Under the pieces are notes generated by a model. The model did no database searches, had not been told where the DNA came from, and saw only the letters and a program-made list of their open reading frames with translations. 64,000 bases of DNA from Foetidibacter luteolus. Its GTDB lineage: Bacteria > Bacteroidota > Bacteroidia > Chitinophagales > Chitinophagaceae. The position numbers and the translations under genes were made by a program. Shown piece by piece: positions 26,552-34,299 of the stretch. The first letter of the stretch is position 1, and each line of letters opens with the position of its first letter. The stretch lies in contig NZ_VVIP01000059.1 in NCBI RefSeq assembly GCF_009650435.1, positions 62,001 through 126,000 of the forward strand, written 5' to 3'.

Positions 26552-27385
26552 ATGAAAAGCGTAACTCTTTTTCTTTTGTTGCTAACTGTAACGGCCTTTT
26601 CTTTTTCGCAAAATGTACCTGGTCCATATAATGGAAACTCTTTTGTTGATTTAACGGAGAAAAGGAGCAAGCTGCTCGCCGAAATTCCCGAATTGCAAAA
26701 TCAAATAGCCGCACTTGGATACATGGCAGATACAATGGACATACAAAATGCAATTGCAGACTATAACAATGGCATTGAATATTATGAGGCTGAACTTAAA
26801 AAAAAGAAAGAAGGAGACACTTCAATTGCCATGTTGCAAGGCTATATAAGAAGGTACCGGGATTTAATAAAAGAAGCAAATATTAAAATTGAGAACGCAA
26901 AAAAATTATCAGTTCAAAAAGATTTTCTGGTAAAAAGATCGGATACGGCAAAAGCGTTGTTAAGTGATACCGAATACAAACTAAACCAATTAATGATCCC
27001 GAAAATATCCCAACAAAATTTTTTGTTTTGGGCAAGTATGGCTTTTGTGCTTTTGATGGGAGTTCTTTTATTGATTTTTTTCTTTGTGGTTAGGAGAGAT
27101 GAAAAAGTTAGATTTTCCATTTTTGGATCCGATTCGGGATTGCAATTTGTTAGTTTGTTTAGTATAGTCATAGCCATCATTATATTTGGGCTTACCGGTA
27201 TTTTAGAAGGGAAAGAATTATCGGCTTTACTTGGCTCTGTAGCAGGCTATATTTTGGGCAAGGCTAAATTTTCAGGCAAAGAGGTAGATGGTTCTCCTAA
27301 ACCTTCTGACGGCAATACCCGCCCTAATCCACAGGTTCCAGTACCGGCACCAGCCCCAATCCCGGCCGCAACACCAACGCCATAA
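26552..27385 (+). CDS. Exported coiled-coil membrane protein, 277 aa
   Basis: Start ATG 26552 gives a signal peptide (MKSVTLFLLLLTVTAFSFSQ); ten codons upstream are non-conserved. A coiled-coil region (about 35-155, rich in Lys, Glu and Leu) is followed by two membrane segments (about 165-188 and 200-222), a third hydrophobic stretch near 228-245, and a Pro/Ala-rich tail (PVPAPAPIPAATPTP). No family is recognised. It lies after the metacaspase terminator, so it has its own promoter, but its neighbourhood makes a link to that system possible. Base composition is more AT-rich than the preceding genes. Confidence 0.7.
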   Translation: MKSVTLFLLLLTVTAFSFSQNVPGPYNGNSFVDLTEKRSKLLAEIPELQNQIAALGYMADTMDIQNAIADYNNGIEYYEAELKKKKEGDTSIAMLQGYIRRYRDLIKEANIKIENAKKLSVQKDFLVKRSDTAKALLSDTEYKLNQLMIPKISQQNFLFWASMAFVLLMGVLLLIFFFVVRRDEKVRFSIFGSDSGLQFVSLFSIVIAIIIFGLTGILEGKELSALLGSVAGYILGKAKFSGKEVDGSPKPSDGNTRPNPQVPVPAPAPIPAATPTP

Positions 27386-27476
27386 AACCGTAAGATTGCA
27401 AGGCAGTTTGTTGATAAACAAGCAATAACATCCAAACCTAACGTTAGCAATGTTTATCAGCTTAATATAGGGGGGC

Positions 27477-28559
27477 TTATACCGGTTTAAGAGAAACTTT
27501 ACCCCTCCTTTCCAGCCACGATGTAAAAACCTTGTAAAAAACAGCCAGTATAATAGCCCCCTTAAACATGCCTGTAAAGCCCCAGGCTACCATGCCGCCG
27601 ATAACGCCCAGGAACAACACGAGAAACGGCAGTTTGCCGCTGCGGGCTATAAGAACAGGTTTAAGGATACTGTCTATCACCATTACTATAACGGTGTAAA
27701 CAGCAATAAAGATGGCCCAGCCGGTATGGCCCTGCGCAATCATCCAGATAATCAACGGTATCCATACTACCAGCGGGCCTACCTGTATTAACACCAGGAA
27801 GAAGATTAAAGCCGCTAAAGCCAGTGCGAATGGTATGCCCGCTATAACCAGCCCAACCCAGGAAATGAGCGCTGCAATAAATGCCGTGCCCATAACGCCA
27901 ACCGCTACACCCCTTACAGCCTGCCCTGCCGTGTTTATAAGCGCATCACCATCATTATTGCCTAACAAATGCTCAATAGCGGAACGTACCGGCAGCAACA
28001 TTTTTTCTCCCCCGGCTAAAAAAATGGCCGATACAATAATGCCCGCTACAAACTGTATGGTTACACCTGCTACACCGGCGCCGGTGGTTAGTATGTGCTG
28101 TAAAGCCATTTTTATCTGTGTTTCATGCAAAGCGATCGTTTCCCTGGGGTGGTCTTTTACCTGCTGCCAAAAGTCAGCAGCCTGTGTTCCTATCAACGGC
28201 ATATCCGATGCCCAGGCCGGCAGCGGGGGAACGCCATTGTTTTTAACATCGGTTACAAATTGGGTAACGTCCTTAACATGATGGCTTAATGCGGATATGA
28301 TGTAAATAAACGGCAAGGCGATAACCGTGGTTAATACAACCGAGTAAATAACCGCTGCCAGTTTCCTGCGTTGTTTAAGCAGCTTTACCAGTTTCTCAAA
28401 CAATCCGGCAAACGAAACTGAAAAAATAATGGCGAAAGTAAATATGCCAAAAAATACCCTTAATACATTGTAAATGGCAAACATAAGGGCCAGAAGTAAC
28501 AGAAGCACAAGTACGGTTTCGATAACATTGCGGGAGGATGGGGATTGTGGGGTATTCAT
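27477..28559 (-). CDS. AI-2E family transporter (YdiK/PerM-like)
   Basis: 360-residue inner-membrane protein with about eight membrane helices: two near 12-55, one near 68-92, then a soluble segment (95-150), and a helical bundle from 155 to 345. GIPFALALAALIFFLVLIQVGP and DSILKPVLIARSGKLP are typical of the family. The members transport autoinducer-2, ions or other solutes; the substrate cannot be given from sequence. It is a single gene, divergent from the 29004 gene. Confidence 0.9.
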   Translation of the reverse strand: MNTPQSPSSRNVIETVLVLLLLLALMFAIYNVLRVFFGIFTFAIIFSVSFAGLFEKLVKLLKQRRKLAAVIYSVVLTTVIALPFIYIISALSHHVKDVTQFVTDVKNNGVPPLPAWASDMPLIGTQAADFWQQVKDHPRETIALHETQIKMALQHILTTGAGVAGVTIQFVAGIIVSAIFLAGGEKMLLPVRSAIEHLLGNNDGDALINTAGQAVRGVAVGVMGTAFIAALISWVGLVIAGIPFALALAALIFFLVLIQVGPLVVWIPLIIWMIAQGHTGWAIFIAVYTVIVMVIDSILKPVLIARSGKLPFLVLFLGVIGGMVAWGFTGMFKGAIILAVFYKVFTSWLERRGKVSLKPV

Positions 28560-28683
28560 AAAGTTGTTTAAAGGTGACGAATGGTAACCTTATAAATTTA
28601 TGGGTTTCGGGGCAAACATTCATGGGGCTTTTTAACTTCTCACAGAAGGGTAAAGCGATTTTTCAATAGGATTGTTCTGCAGG

Positions 28684-28824
28684 CTGCCTGTAAAGAAATA
28701 CGCACTTGCACTTTTGGGTGAGGGATTGAAACGGTTACCCCGGTGAAGGTGTTGTGCACCGGCCCTGTGCCGGAGTAATAGTGGAAAGCCCGGCCCCTTG
28801 CGATAGCTTGGGGACACCCCCATA
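28684..28824 (-). repeat. Dispersed repeat family C, copy C3
   Basis: Inverted copy with CTTTTGGGTGAGGGATTGAA, TTACCCCGGTGAAGG, CTGTGCCGGAGTA, GGAAAGCCCGGCCCCTTGCG and GGGGACACCCCC. The rest of the 440-bp gap 28560-29003 is AT-rich and presumably holds divergent promoters; no small gene is seen. Confidence 0.8.
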
Positions 28825-29003
28825 AAAATTCGTTCGTTGCTGAATACATAGGTATGGCTGTTATTAGGCAGCTTTATTTTACCTTAAAAAAGATGATTGT
28901 TTGCTGTATGTGAAACCCGCCTGGCTTAACTTGCGTTTATCCGAGAGTGTAATACCGTATGCGTATTGCGTAATATTAAGGTATAAACCAAAATCCAGTA
29001 TCC

Positions 29004-29723
29004 ATGTTACAGCCCCACAAATTGTTCGGCAATTTTTTTGATGACCCCAGGATTGCCGATACCCGCCTTAGAAATTTTTCCATTGATGTATTGGCCCAGT
29101 TAAGCAAGGCTAACGGCACAGGCGATTATACAAGGCTCATTAACCAGCTTATACCGGTGATTAATGAGTTTAGCAGCCAGTTGGCCGAAACAGAAAACGC
29201 TTTAATGCCACGAAAACTGGCAGCCAGGCAGATTGATGAAATAATTGCCGGCTTTAAAAGCACGATGAATGTGCTGAGAGACATGATTAACCAAATGCCT
29301 GAAAGCGACGCGGTGGAATTGATGAAAGCATTTTATCCCCGGGGCGTTGAAGAGTATGCCGCATCTACCACAATACGCATACCTGTATTGTTGAAACGTG
29401 TAGGCAAACTGGCCGCCATGTACAGGAACCTGTTAGGGGATAATATGGCGCTAAAGCTACTGCACTTTGAAAGTGCATGGGCAGAAGCTTATGACAACCG
29501 GCTTAAAGCAAAAGAACCATTTACAGGATTAAAGGAGGGCCGTTTTCCCGCAAGGGAACAGCTTGAAAAAACATTGCTCGTTACCATGCATGCCATTGGC
29601 CAGAAATTCCCGGGCAACCTTTTGCATTGCATGAGTTTCTTCAACTTCAGCCTGCTGTTTCCCCCACAGGCCCACATGGAAAAAAACGTAACGGCGCCGG
29701 TAAAAGAAAAAACGGTTGCCTGA
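29004..29723 (+). CDS. Conserved hypothetical helical protein, 239 aa
   Basis: Soluble, all-helical by sequence pattern, with no signal peptide or known motif. Segments such as AARQIDEIIAGFKSTMNVLRDMI and TIRIPVLLKRVGKLAAMYRN suggest amphipathic helices. No function can be assigned. ATG 29004 is the first in frame. A strong terminator shared with rocD follows immediately. Confidence 0.7.
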   Translation: MLQPHKLFGNFFDDPRIADTRLRNFSIDVLAQLSKANGTGDYTRLINQLIPVINEFSSQLAETENALMPRKLAARQIDEIIAGFKSTMNVLRDMINQMPESDAVELMKAFYPRGVEEYAASTTIRIPVLLKRVGKLAAMYRNLLGDNMALKLLHFESAWAEAYDNRLKAKEPFTGLKEGRFPAREQLEKTLLVTMHAIGQKFPGNLLHCMSFFNFSLLFPPQAHMEKNVTAPVKEKTVA

Positions 29724-29726
29724 TAC

Positions 29727-29762
29727 AAACAAGCCCGGCAAAGTGGTGCCGGGCTTGTTTTT
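29727..29762. terminator. Bidirectional terminator between the 29004 gene and rocD
   Basis: Stem AAACAAGCCCGGCA / TGCCGGGCTTGTTT, loop AAGTGG, then TTTTA on the plus strand and a shorter T-run on the minus strand. It lies between two convergent stop codons. Confidence 0.9.
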
Positions 29763-29776
29763 TATATAACAGCTAA

Positions 29777-31006
29777 TCAAAGTGTCTTTAAGCTGGTTTC
29801 TATAATTGCCACACTTTCTTTTACCTCTTCTTCTGTAATAAGAAGGGGTGGCGCCAGCCGTATCTTGTCGCCGTGGGTTGGTTTGGCCAGCAGGCCATTT
29901 TCTTTCATGGCCAGGCAAAGCTGCCAGGCTGCGTCGCTGTTAGCATGCTCTATTATAATGGCATTCAGCAACCCCTTGCCACGTATTTGTTTTATAAAGG
30001 GCGATTGCAGTTTTGCCAGCTCCTGCCGCAACAGTTGGCCCATAAGTTCTGCGTTGGCCATCATGTTTTCATCCTTCAGCACCTGTAAAGATGCGATGGC
30101 TACGGCGCAGGCCAGGGGGTTACCGCCGTAGGTAGAGCCATGCTCGCCGGGCTTAATGTTAAGCATAATGTCATCATCTGCCAGCACCGCACTTACAGGT
30201 AATGTGCCGCCGCTTAGGGCCTTGCCGAGAATCAATATGTCCGGCCGCACGTTTTCATGATCGCAGGCCAGCATTTTTCCGGTGCGTGCAAGGCCTGTTT
30301 GTATTTCATCCGCAATAAACAGCACATTGTATTCCGTGCACAAATTTCTTATCGCCGCCAGGTATCCATCATCGGGCACCAGCACACCGGCCTCTCCCTG
30401 TATGGGTTCTACCAATATTGCCGCTACATTTTTATCCTGGAAGGCTTGTTCAATAGCCGTGGCGCTATTATATGCCACTACTTCAAAGCCGGGCATATAA
30501 GGGCCAAAACTGCCGTAAGCAGAAGGGTCTGTACTAAAAGATATCACCGTACTTGTACGACCATGAAAATTGCCTTCGCAAACAACAATGCGGGCTTGTT
30601 TATCAGGTATGCCTTTTACGGCATAACCCCAGCGCCGGGCCAGTTTAATTGCCGTTTCTACAGCCTCTACACCGGTGTTCATGGGCAGCACTTTGTCGTA
30701 ACCAAAATAACCGGTTATGTATTGGGCATATTCACCCAAAAGGTTACTGTGAAAGGCCCGGGAAGTAAGGGTTAGCTTTTGTGCCTGCTTTACCAGCGCA
30801 TCTACAATGCGGGGATGGCAGTGGCCCTGGTTTACGGCAGAGTAACCGCTTAAAAAATCAAAATATCTGTTACCGTCAACATCGTATAAAAAAACACCTT
30901 CGCCCTTTTCCAGTACTACCGGCAGGGGGTGGTAATTGTGTGCGCCATACTGCTCTTCCAGGTGCAGGTAATGGCTTGTCTGTTCAGACAAAGTATGGGT
31001 AAGCAT
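29777..31006 (-). CDS. rocD: Ornithine--oxo-acid aminotransferase
   Basis: PLP-dependent class III aminotransferase: ornithine plus 2-oxoglutarate gives glutamate-5-semialdehyde and glutamate. 409 residues from ATG 31006; a TTG four codons upstream is less likely. The family pattern is clear: YFDFLSGYSAVNQGHCHP, PMNTGVEAVETAIKLARRWG, FIADEIQTGLARTGKMLA (cofactor Asp), and the Schiff-base lysine in DILILGKALSGG. The next enzyme of the route, pruA, is near the end of this window. No operon partner is adjacent. Confidence 0.93.
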   Translation of the reverse strand: MLTHTLSEQTSHYLHLEEQYGAHNYHPLPVVLEKGEGVFLYDVDGNRYFDFLSGYSAVNQGHCHPRIVDALVKQAQKLTLTSRAFHSNLLGEYAQYITGYFGYDKVLPMNTGVEAVETAIKLARRWGYAVKGIPDKQARIVVCEGNFHGRTSTVISFSTDPSAYGSFGPYMPGFEVVAYNSATAIEQAFQDKNVAAILVEPIQGEAGVLVPDDGYLAAIRNLCTEYNVLFIADEIQTGLARTGKMLACDHENVRPDILILGKALSGGTLPVSAVLADDDIMLNIKPGEHGSTYGGNPLACAVAIASLQVLKDENMMANAELMGQLLRQELAKLQSPFIKQIRGKGLLNAIIIEHANSDAAWQLCLAMKENGLLAKPTHGDKIRLAPPLLITEEEVKESVAIIETSLKTL

Positions 31007-31292
31007 AACTGTTCTCAATTAAATTGTAATAATAAAATAGTGATACGAATGGGAGTGATTGGCGAATAACGCCGGCATTACTTTCCCCTGAAGGGATGGT
31101 CGAGAAAGTCAAGGTTTTGCCGTAGAAATTTCATTTCGCATTTTATTGTGCTGCAATATAAGTAAGATTAGGCAGTACCGCAAGCGGTAGTTTCTACAGG
31201 GCTTACAGTACAGCCTGTTTTATTTGGGCTGAGCGTGTGTATGACTTTTCTTTGCCTTATAAGGGTTGTGTGCTGCAGCAATAAGATTTTTT

Positions 31293-31430
31293 GGGGGGTG
31301 TCCCTCGTGCCTCGGGCCGGGCTTTCCGCTATTACTCCGGCACAGAGGCTCTGCTGCGATGGCCTCACCGGGGTAACCGCTGCAATCCCTCACCCGAAAG
31401 TGCAACACGCCGCTGGTTTCGCGGGCAGGG
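31293..31430 (+). repeat. Dispersed repeat family C, copy C4
   Basis: GGGGGGTGTCCCTCG, GGGCTTTCCGCTATTACTCC, GGCCTCACCGGGGTAACCGC, TGCAATCCCTCACCCGAAAG, ending CGCGGGCAGG. It lies just before the sulfatase gene and is read in frame with it, which creates a false 75-codon N-terminal extension. The gap 31007-31515 holds this copy and the two divergent promoter regions. Confidence 0.85.
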
Positions 31431-31515
31431 TTTATACAAAGCAAAAAAGAACATAACAACCCTGCTGTCACCCTATGTTGAAACTTACGATGTAAAACAT
31501 CCGAAAATTGAATTT

Positions 31516-32925
31516 ATGATGCAATACCTGAAAACGCTGTTGTTTACCGCTTTTATTGCTTGCAGTACGATAGCAACTTTTGCGCAAGCAGGCAAACCCA
31601 ACATTATACTTATTGTTGCAGATGACCTTGGCTATGGCGATCTTGGCTGCTATGGCCAGCAAAAAATACATACGCCCCACCTTGACGGCATGGCCCGCCA
31701 GGGCATGCGGTTTACAAGGTTTTATGCAGGCACCAGCGTATGTGCCCCATCCCGCGCCAGCCTTTTAACGGGGCTGCATACCGGCCACACATCTGTAAGG
31801 GGTAACCGGGAAATGCAGCCTGAGGGCCAGTTTCCACTGGCCGCGAATACACCCACCATTGCAGAACTGCTTAAGCAAGCTGGCTATGTTACAGCGGCCT
31901 TTGGCAAATGGGGGCTTGGCTTTCCCGGCTCGCCGGCAACGCCAGTTAAAAAGGGGTTTGATATGTTCTTCGGTTACAACTGCCAGGCACAGGCGCATAA
32001 CTATCTTCCGGATCATGTATGGGATAACGATAACCGTGTAGAACTGCCTGGTAACATGCATGCAGATTCAGTTTACGCCAGCGACCTTATTCACAGGAAG
32101 ACATTATCTTTTTTGCGGCAGCAGGGCAGCCAACCCTTCTTTTTGTTCCTGCCTTATACGTTGCCGCATGCTGCCCTTTCAGTTCCGCACGACAGTGTGT
32201 ATAACAGCTACGTAAAAAAGTTTAACGAGCAGGCTGTACCAATTAATAAAGCAGCACACTATAAAGAAGATGAATATCCTCACGCTGCTTTTGCCGCAAT
32301 GGTTACCAGGCTGGACGCTTATGTAGGTGAGATTATGCAAGCCGTAAAAAATGCAGGCCTTGCAGATAATACACTTATACTTTTTACCAGCGATAATGGT
32401 CCCCATAAAGAAGGCGGTGCAGACCCTGATTTTTTTGCCAGCAGCGGCGGCCTGCGCGGCATTAAACGGGATTTGTATGAAGGCGGCATTCGTGTACCCA
32501 TGCTGGCTGTATGGAATGGTAAGATAAAGCCCAACACGGTTAACAAAGAACCGCTGGCAGCCTGGGATTTATTACCTGCTTTTTGCGAACTGGCAGGCCA
32601 ACCTGCGCCACAGGGTATAGATGGCATTTCAATGCTGCCGCAATTAACCGGCGCTGTTCCGCAACTAAAACATGAATACCTGTACTGGGAGTTTCATGAA
32701 GGTGGTGGCAGGCAGGCGGTATTATGGGGCAAATGGAAAGCGGTAAAGCTTAATGTAAGCAAGATGGATAACCCGGTTATAGAGCTGTACAACCTGGATG
32801 CAGACCCCGCCGAGCAACATAATGTAGCTGCACAACACCCGGAAATAGTGAGCAGGCTTAACAGCATTATTCAACAGGCGCATGTATATGATAAAGAGTG
32901 GCCGCTGTTAAAAACTGAAAAATAA
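31516..32925 (+). CDS. Secreted sulfatase
   Basis: Hydrolyses sulfate esters of a polysaccharide or small molecule. From ATG 31516 the protein has 469 residues with signal peptide MMQYLKTLLFTAFIACSTIATFAQ. Metal-binding IILIVADDLGYGDLGCYG lies at 30-47. The CxPSR motif VCAPSRASLLTG places the cysteine to be converted to formylglycine at C76. FGKWGLG and TSDNGPH complete the active site. Maturation needs a formylglycine-generating enzyme encoded elsewhere. The upstream in-frame codons are repeat C4 and should not be included. No SusC/D pair or glycosidase lies next to it, so its substrate is unknown. Confidence 0.92.
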   Translation: MMQYLKTLLFTAFIACSTIATFAQAGKPNIILIVADDLGYGDLGCYGQQKIHTPHLDGMARQGMRFTRFYAGTSVCAPSRASLLTGLHTGHTSVRGNREMQPEGQFPLAANTPTIAELLKQAGYVTAAFGKWGLGFPGSPATPVKKGFDMFFGYNCQAQAHNYLPDHVWDNDNRVELPGNMHADSVYASDLIHRKTLSFLRQQGSQPFFLFLPYTLPHAALSVPHDSVYNSYVKKFNEQAVPINKAAHYKEDEYPHAAFAAMVTRLDAYVGEIMQAVKNAGLADNTLILFTSDNGPHKEGGADPDFFASSGGLRGIKRDLYEGGIRVPMLAVWNGKIKPNTVNKEPLAAWDLLPAFCELAGQPAPQGIDGISMLPQLTGAVPQLKHEYLYWEFHEGGGRQAVLWGKWKAVKLNVSKMDNPVIELYNLDADPAEQHNVAAQHPEIVSRLNSIIQQAHVYDKEWPLLKTEK

Positions 32926-33054
32926 AAACATGCAATTGCTTTAGCCTGGTTGTGCTTCAATCCCTCGCCAATGGCATACCCCAGCCCTTTGAATTTAATG
33001 ATGCGGCACTATCTGCCATGCGGGCAAAGCTTCATAGCAATCCATAGATGAATG

Positions 33055-33140
33055 GCTGCCGGATTGAAGCGGAAAGCCCGCAACCACCGTAGCTTTAGCG
33101 GAGGTGGTGAGGACTTGCAGCGGAAAGCCGGAACTGTAGC
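33055..33140 (-). repeat. Partial dispersed repeat family C, copy C8
   Basis: Contains AAGCGGAAAGCCCGCAACCA, a hairpin with GTAGCTTTAGCGG, and GTGAGGACTTGCAGCGG: the reverse complement of the insert seen in C2. A separate plus-oriented tail of the same family (GTTGTGCTTCAATCCCTCGC) lies at about 32947-32966, so the region looks rearranged. Confidence 0.6.
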
Positions 33141-33165
33141 CCCAACAAAGAACAGGAAGCAGAAA

Positions 33166-33208
33166 GCCCCAAAATGCTGCCTGCTTAAAGCTTGCAGAAT
33201 TTTGGGGC
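33166..33208. terminator. Hairpin downstream of the DUF2807 gene
   Basis: A perfect 10-bp stem GCCCCAAAAT / ATTTTGGGGC with an inner CTGC...GCAG pairing. It is positioned to end the minus-strand DUF2807 transcript. The T-run on that strand is weak. Confidence 0.5.
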
Positions 33209-33250
33209 AAACAAAAAATGATGCAACTGAAAATGTGCCGCGTTTGGTTG

Positions 33251-33973
33251 TTAACTGTCTTTCTTTTTGATGCTGCTGCCGCCACTGGCATCTACGCTGG
33301 TGATAACGCCGTTGCCTTTGTAATGTATGATGCTGCCGCCGCTGGCATCGGCCTTAAGGTCTTTGTTGATGGTGATGTTTACAATGCTGCCGCCGCTGGC
33401 ATCAACGCGGCAGGTATTTACAGTAATATCGTAGTCTTTAAAAATACTGCCGCCACTGGCTTCAATGTTAGCTACATCGTAGCTGCCTTCTACTTTGGCA
33501 ATGCTGCCACCGCTAAGCTCTATATTAAGGGTAGTGCCGGTAAACTTACCTTCTATAATGCTGCCGCCACTCATGTCAACAGAAAGCTCGCTGGTTTTAA
33601 TAGGGTCTGCCGCTTTAATAATAGAGCCGCCGCCGCCATCTAATGATTTTAATTCTGTAACGGTAACGTAGGCCCTCAGTTTTTTGTTGCCCCAGTTCCA
33701 GCCGTTCCAAAAGCCATTGTCAACATAAATTTTAAGAACACCGTTCTTTACTTCGGTTTTTATTTTGGCGGTGTATTTTTCTTCGCCGGCGCTTACGGCA
33801 ACCGCCTGTTCGGTGCCCTGGCTAAGGTACAGGTTAATGCCGCCGCCTATGTCAACACCCGTAAATGCGGGTACTTTTCTTACTTCGGCATTGGCATCGT
33901 AAACAAGGTTTTGGGCTTGCGTAACTGTTGTTGCTATTGCTATGCAGGCAAACAGTGCTATTATTTTTTTCAT
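33251..33973 (-). CDS. DUF2807 (head GIN domain) secreted protein
   Basis: 240 residues with signal peptide MKKIIALFACIAIATTVTQA. The GIN head starts with VRKVPAFTGVDIGGGINLYLSQG, then the signature GVLKIYVDNG. From about residue 115 the chain is a right-handed beta-helix-like ladder in which a short GGSI motif recurs about every 20 residues (DGGGGSIIK, MSGGSII, LSGGSIA, ASGGSIF, ASGGSIV, ASGGSII). Family members are thought to be surface or periplasmic adhesion-like proteins; the true role is unknown. It is divergent from the TPP-riboswitch transcript. Confidence 0.85.
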   Translation of the reverse strand: MKKIIALFACIAIATTVTQAQNLVYDANAEVRKVPAFTGVDIGGGINLYLSQGTEQAVAVSAGEEKYTAKIKTEVKNGVLKIYVDNGFWNGWNWGNKKLRAYVTVTELKSLDGGGGSIIKAADPIKTSELSVDMSGGSIIEGKFTGTTLNIELSGGSIAKVEGSYDVANIEASGGSIFKDYDITVNTCRVDASGGSIVNITINKDLKADASGGSIIHYKGNGVITSVDASGGSSIKKKDS

Positions 33974-34095
33974 AACTGCGGGTAATTTTATGCTGCTTAA
34001 AACGTAACAAATCTAAAAAGGTTACAGTCAATTTAAAATTTCTGTTGTTATTTTGCCGCTTATTGTTCAATGTTTGTTTGTTCAGTGTTTAATGT

Positions 34096-34115
34096 TGTTG
34101 GCAGGCCTGCCAACA
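34096..34115. repeat. Perfect 20-bp palindrome upstream of the riboswitch
   Basis: TGTTGGCAGG/CCTGCCAACA without a loop, extended imperfectly by CAGTGTTTAA and TTGAATACTG on either side. It could be a dyad operator or a cruciform-forming site in the divergent promoter region. Confidence 0.45.
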
Positions 34116-34143
34116 TTGAATACTGAGCTACAAACGGTTAAAC

Positions 34144-34226
34144 AATCCTCGGGGTGCTTCCAACACGGAGGCTGAGATTACACCCGTAGAACCTGAACAG
34201 GGTAATTCCTGCGAAGGGAAAGGCGA
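34144..34226 (+). promoter_or_regulatory. TPP riboswitch (THI element)
   Basis: Aptamer consensus is clearly present: TCGGGGTGC, then GGCTGAGATTACACCC, GAACCTGAACAGGGTAAT and CCTGCGAAGGGA. It lies 74 bp before the start of a TonB-dependent receptor gene. Binding of thiamin pyrophosphate should repress that gene. A long helix that would mask the start codon (34265-34275 with 34310-34320) looks like the expression platform. Confidence 0.95.
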
Positions 34227-34299
34227 ACTTCCTTGTGTATTGTCCTCTCCATTAGCATTATCCCTGTTCCCAAAATTATTAACAGGAAAAAATCAGAAC

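Noticed and set aside
34240..34299. N-terminal extension of the TonB receptor
   Set aside because: It overlaps the riboswitch leader and would place 20 residues before a clear signal peptide.
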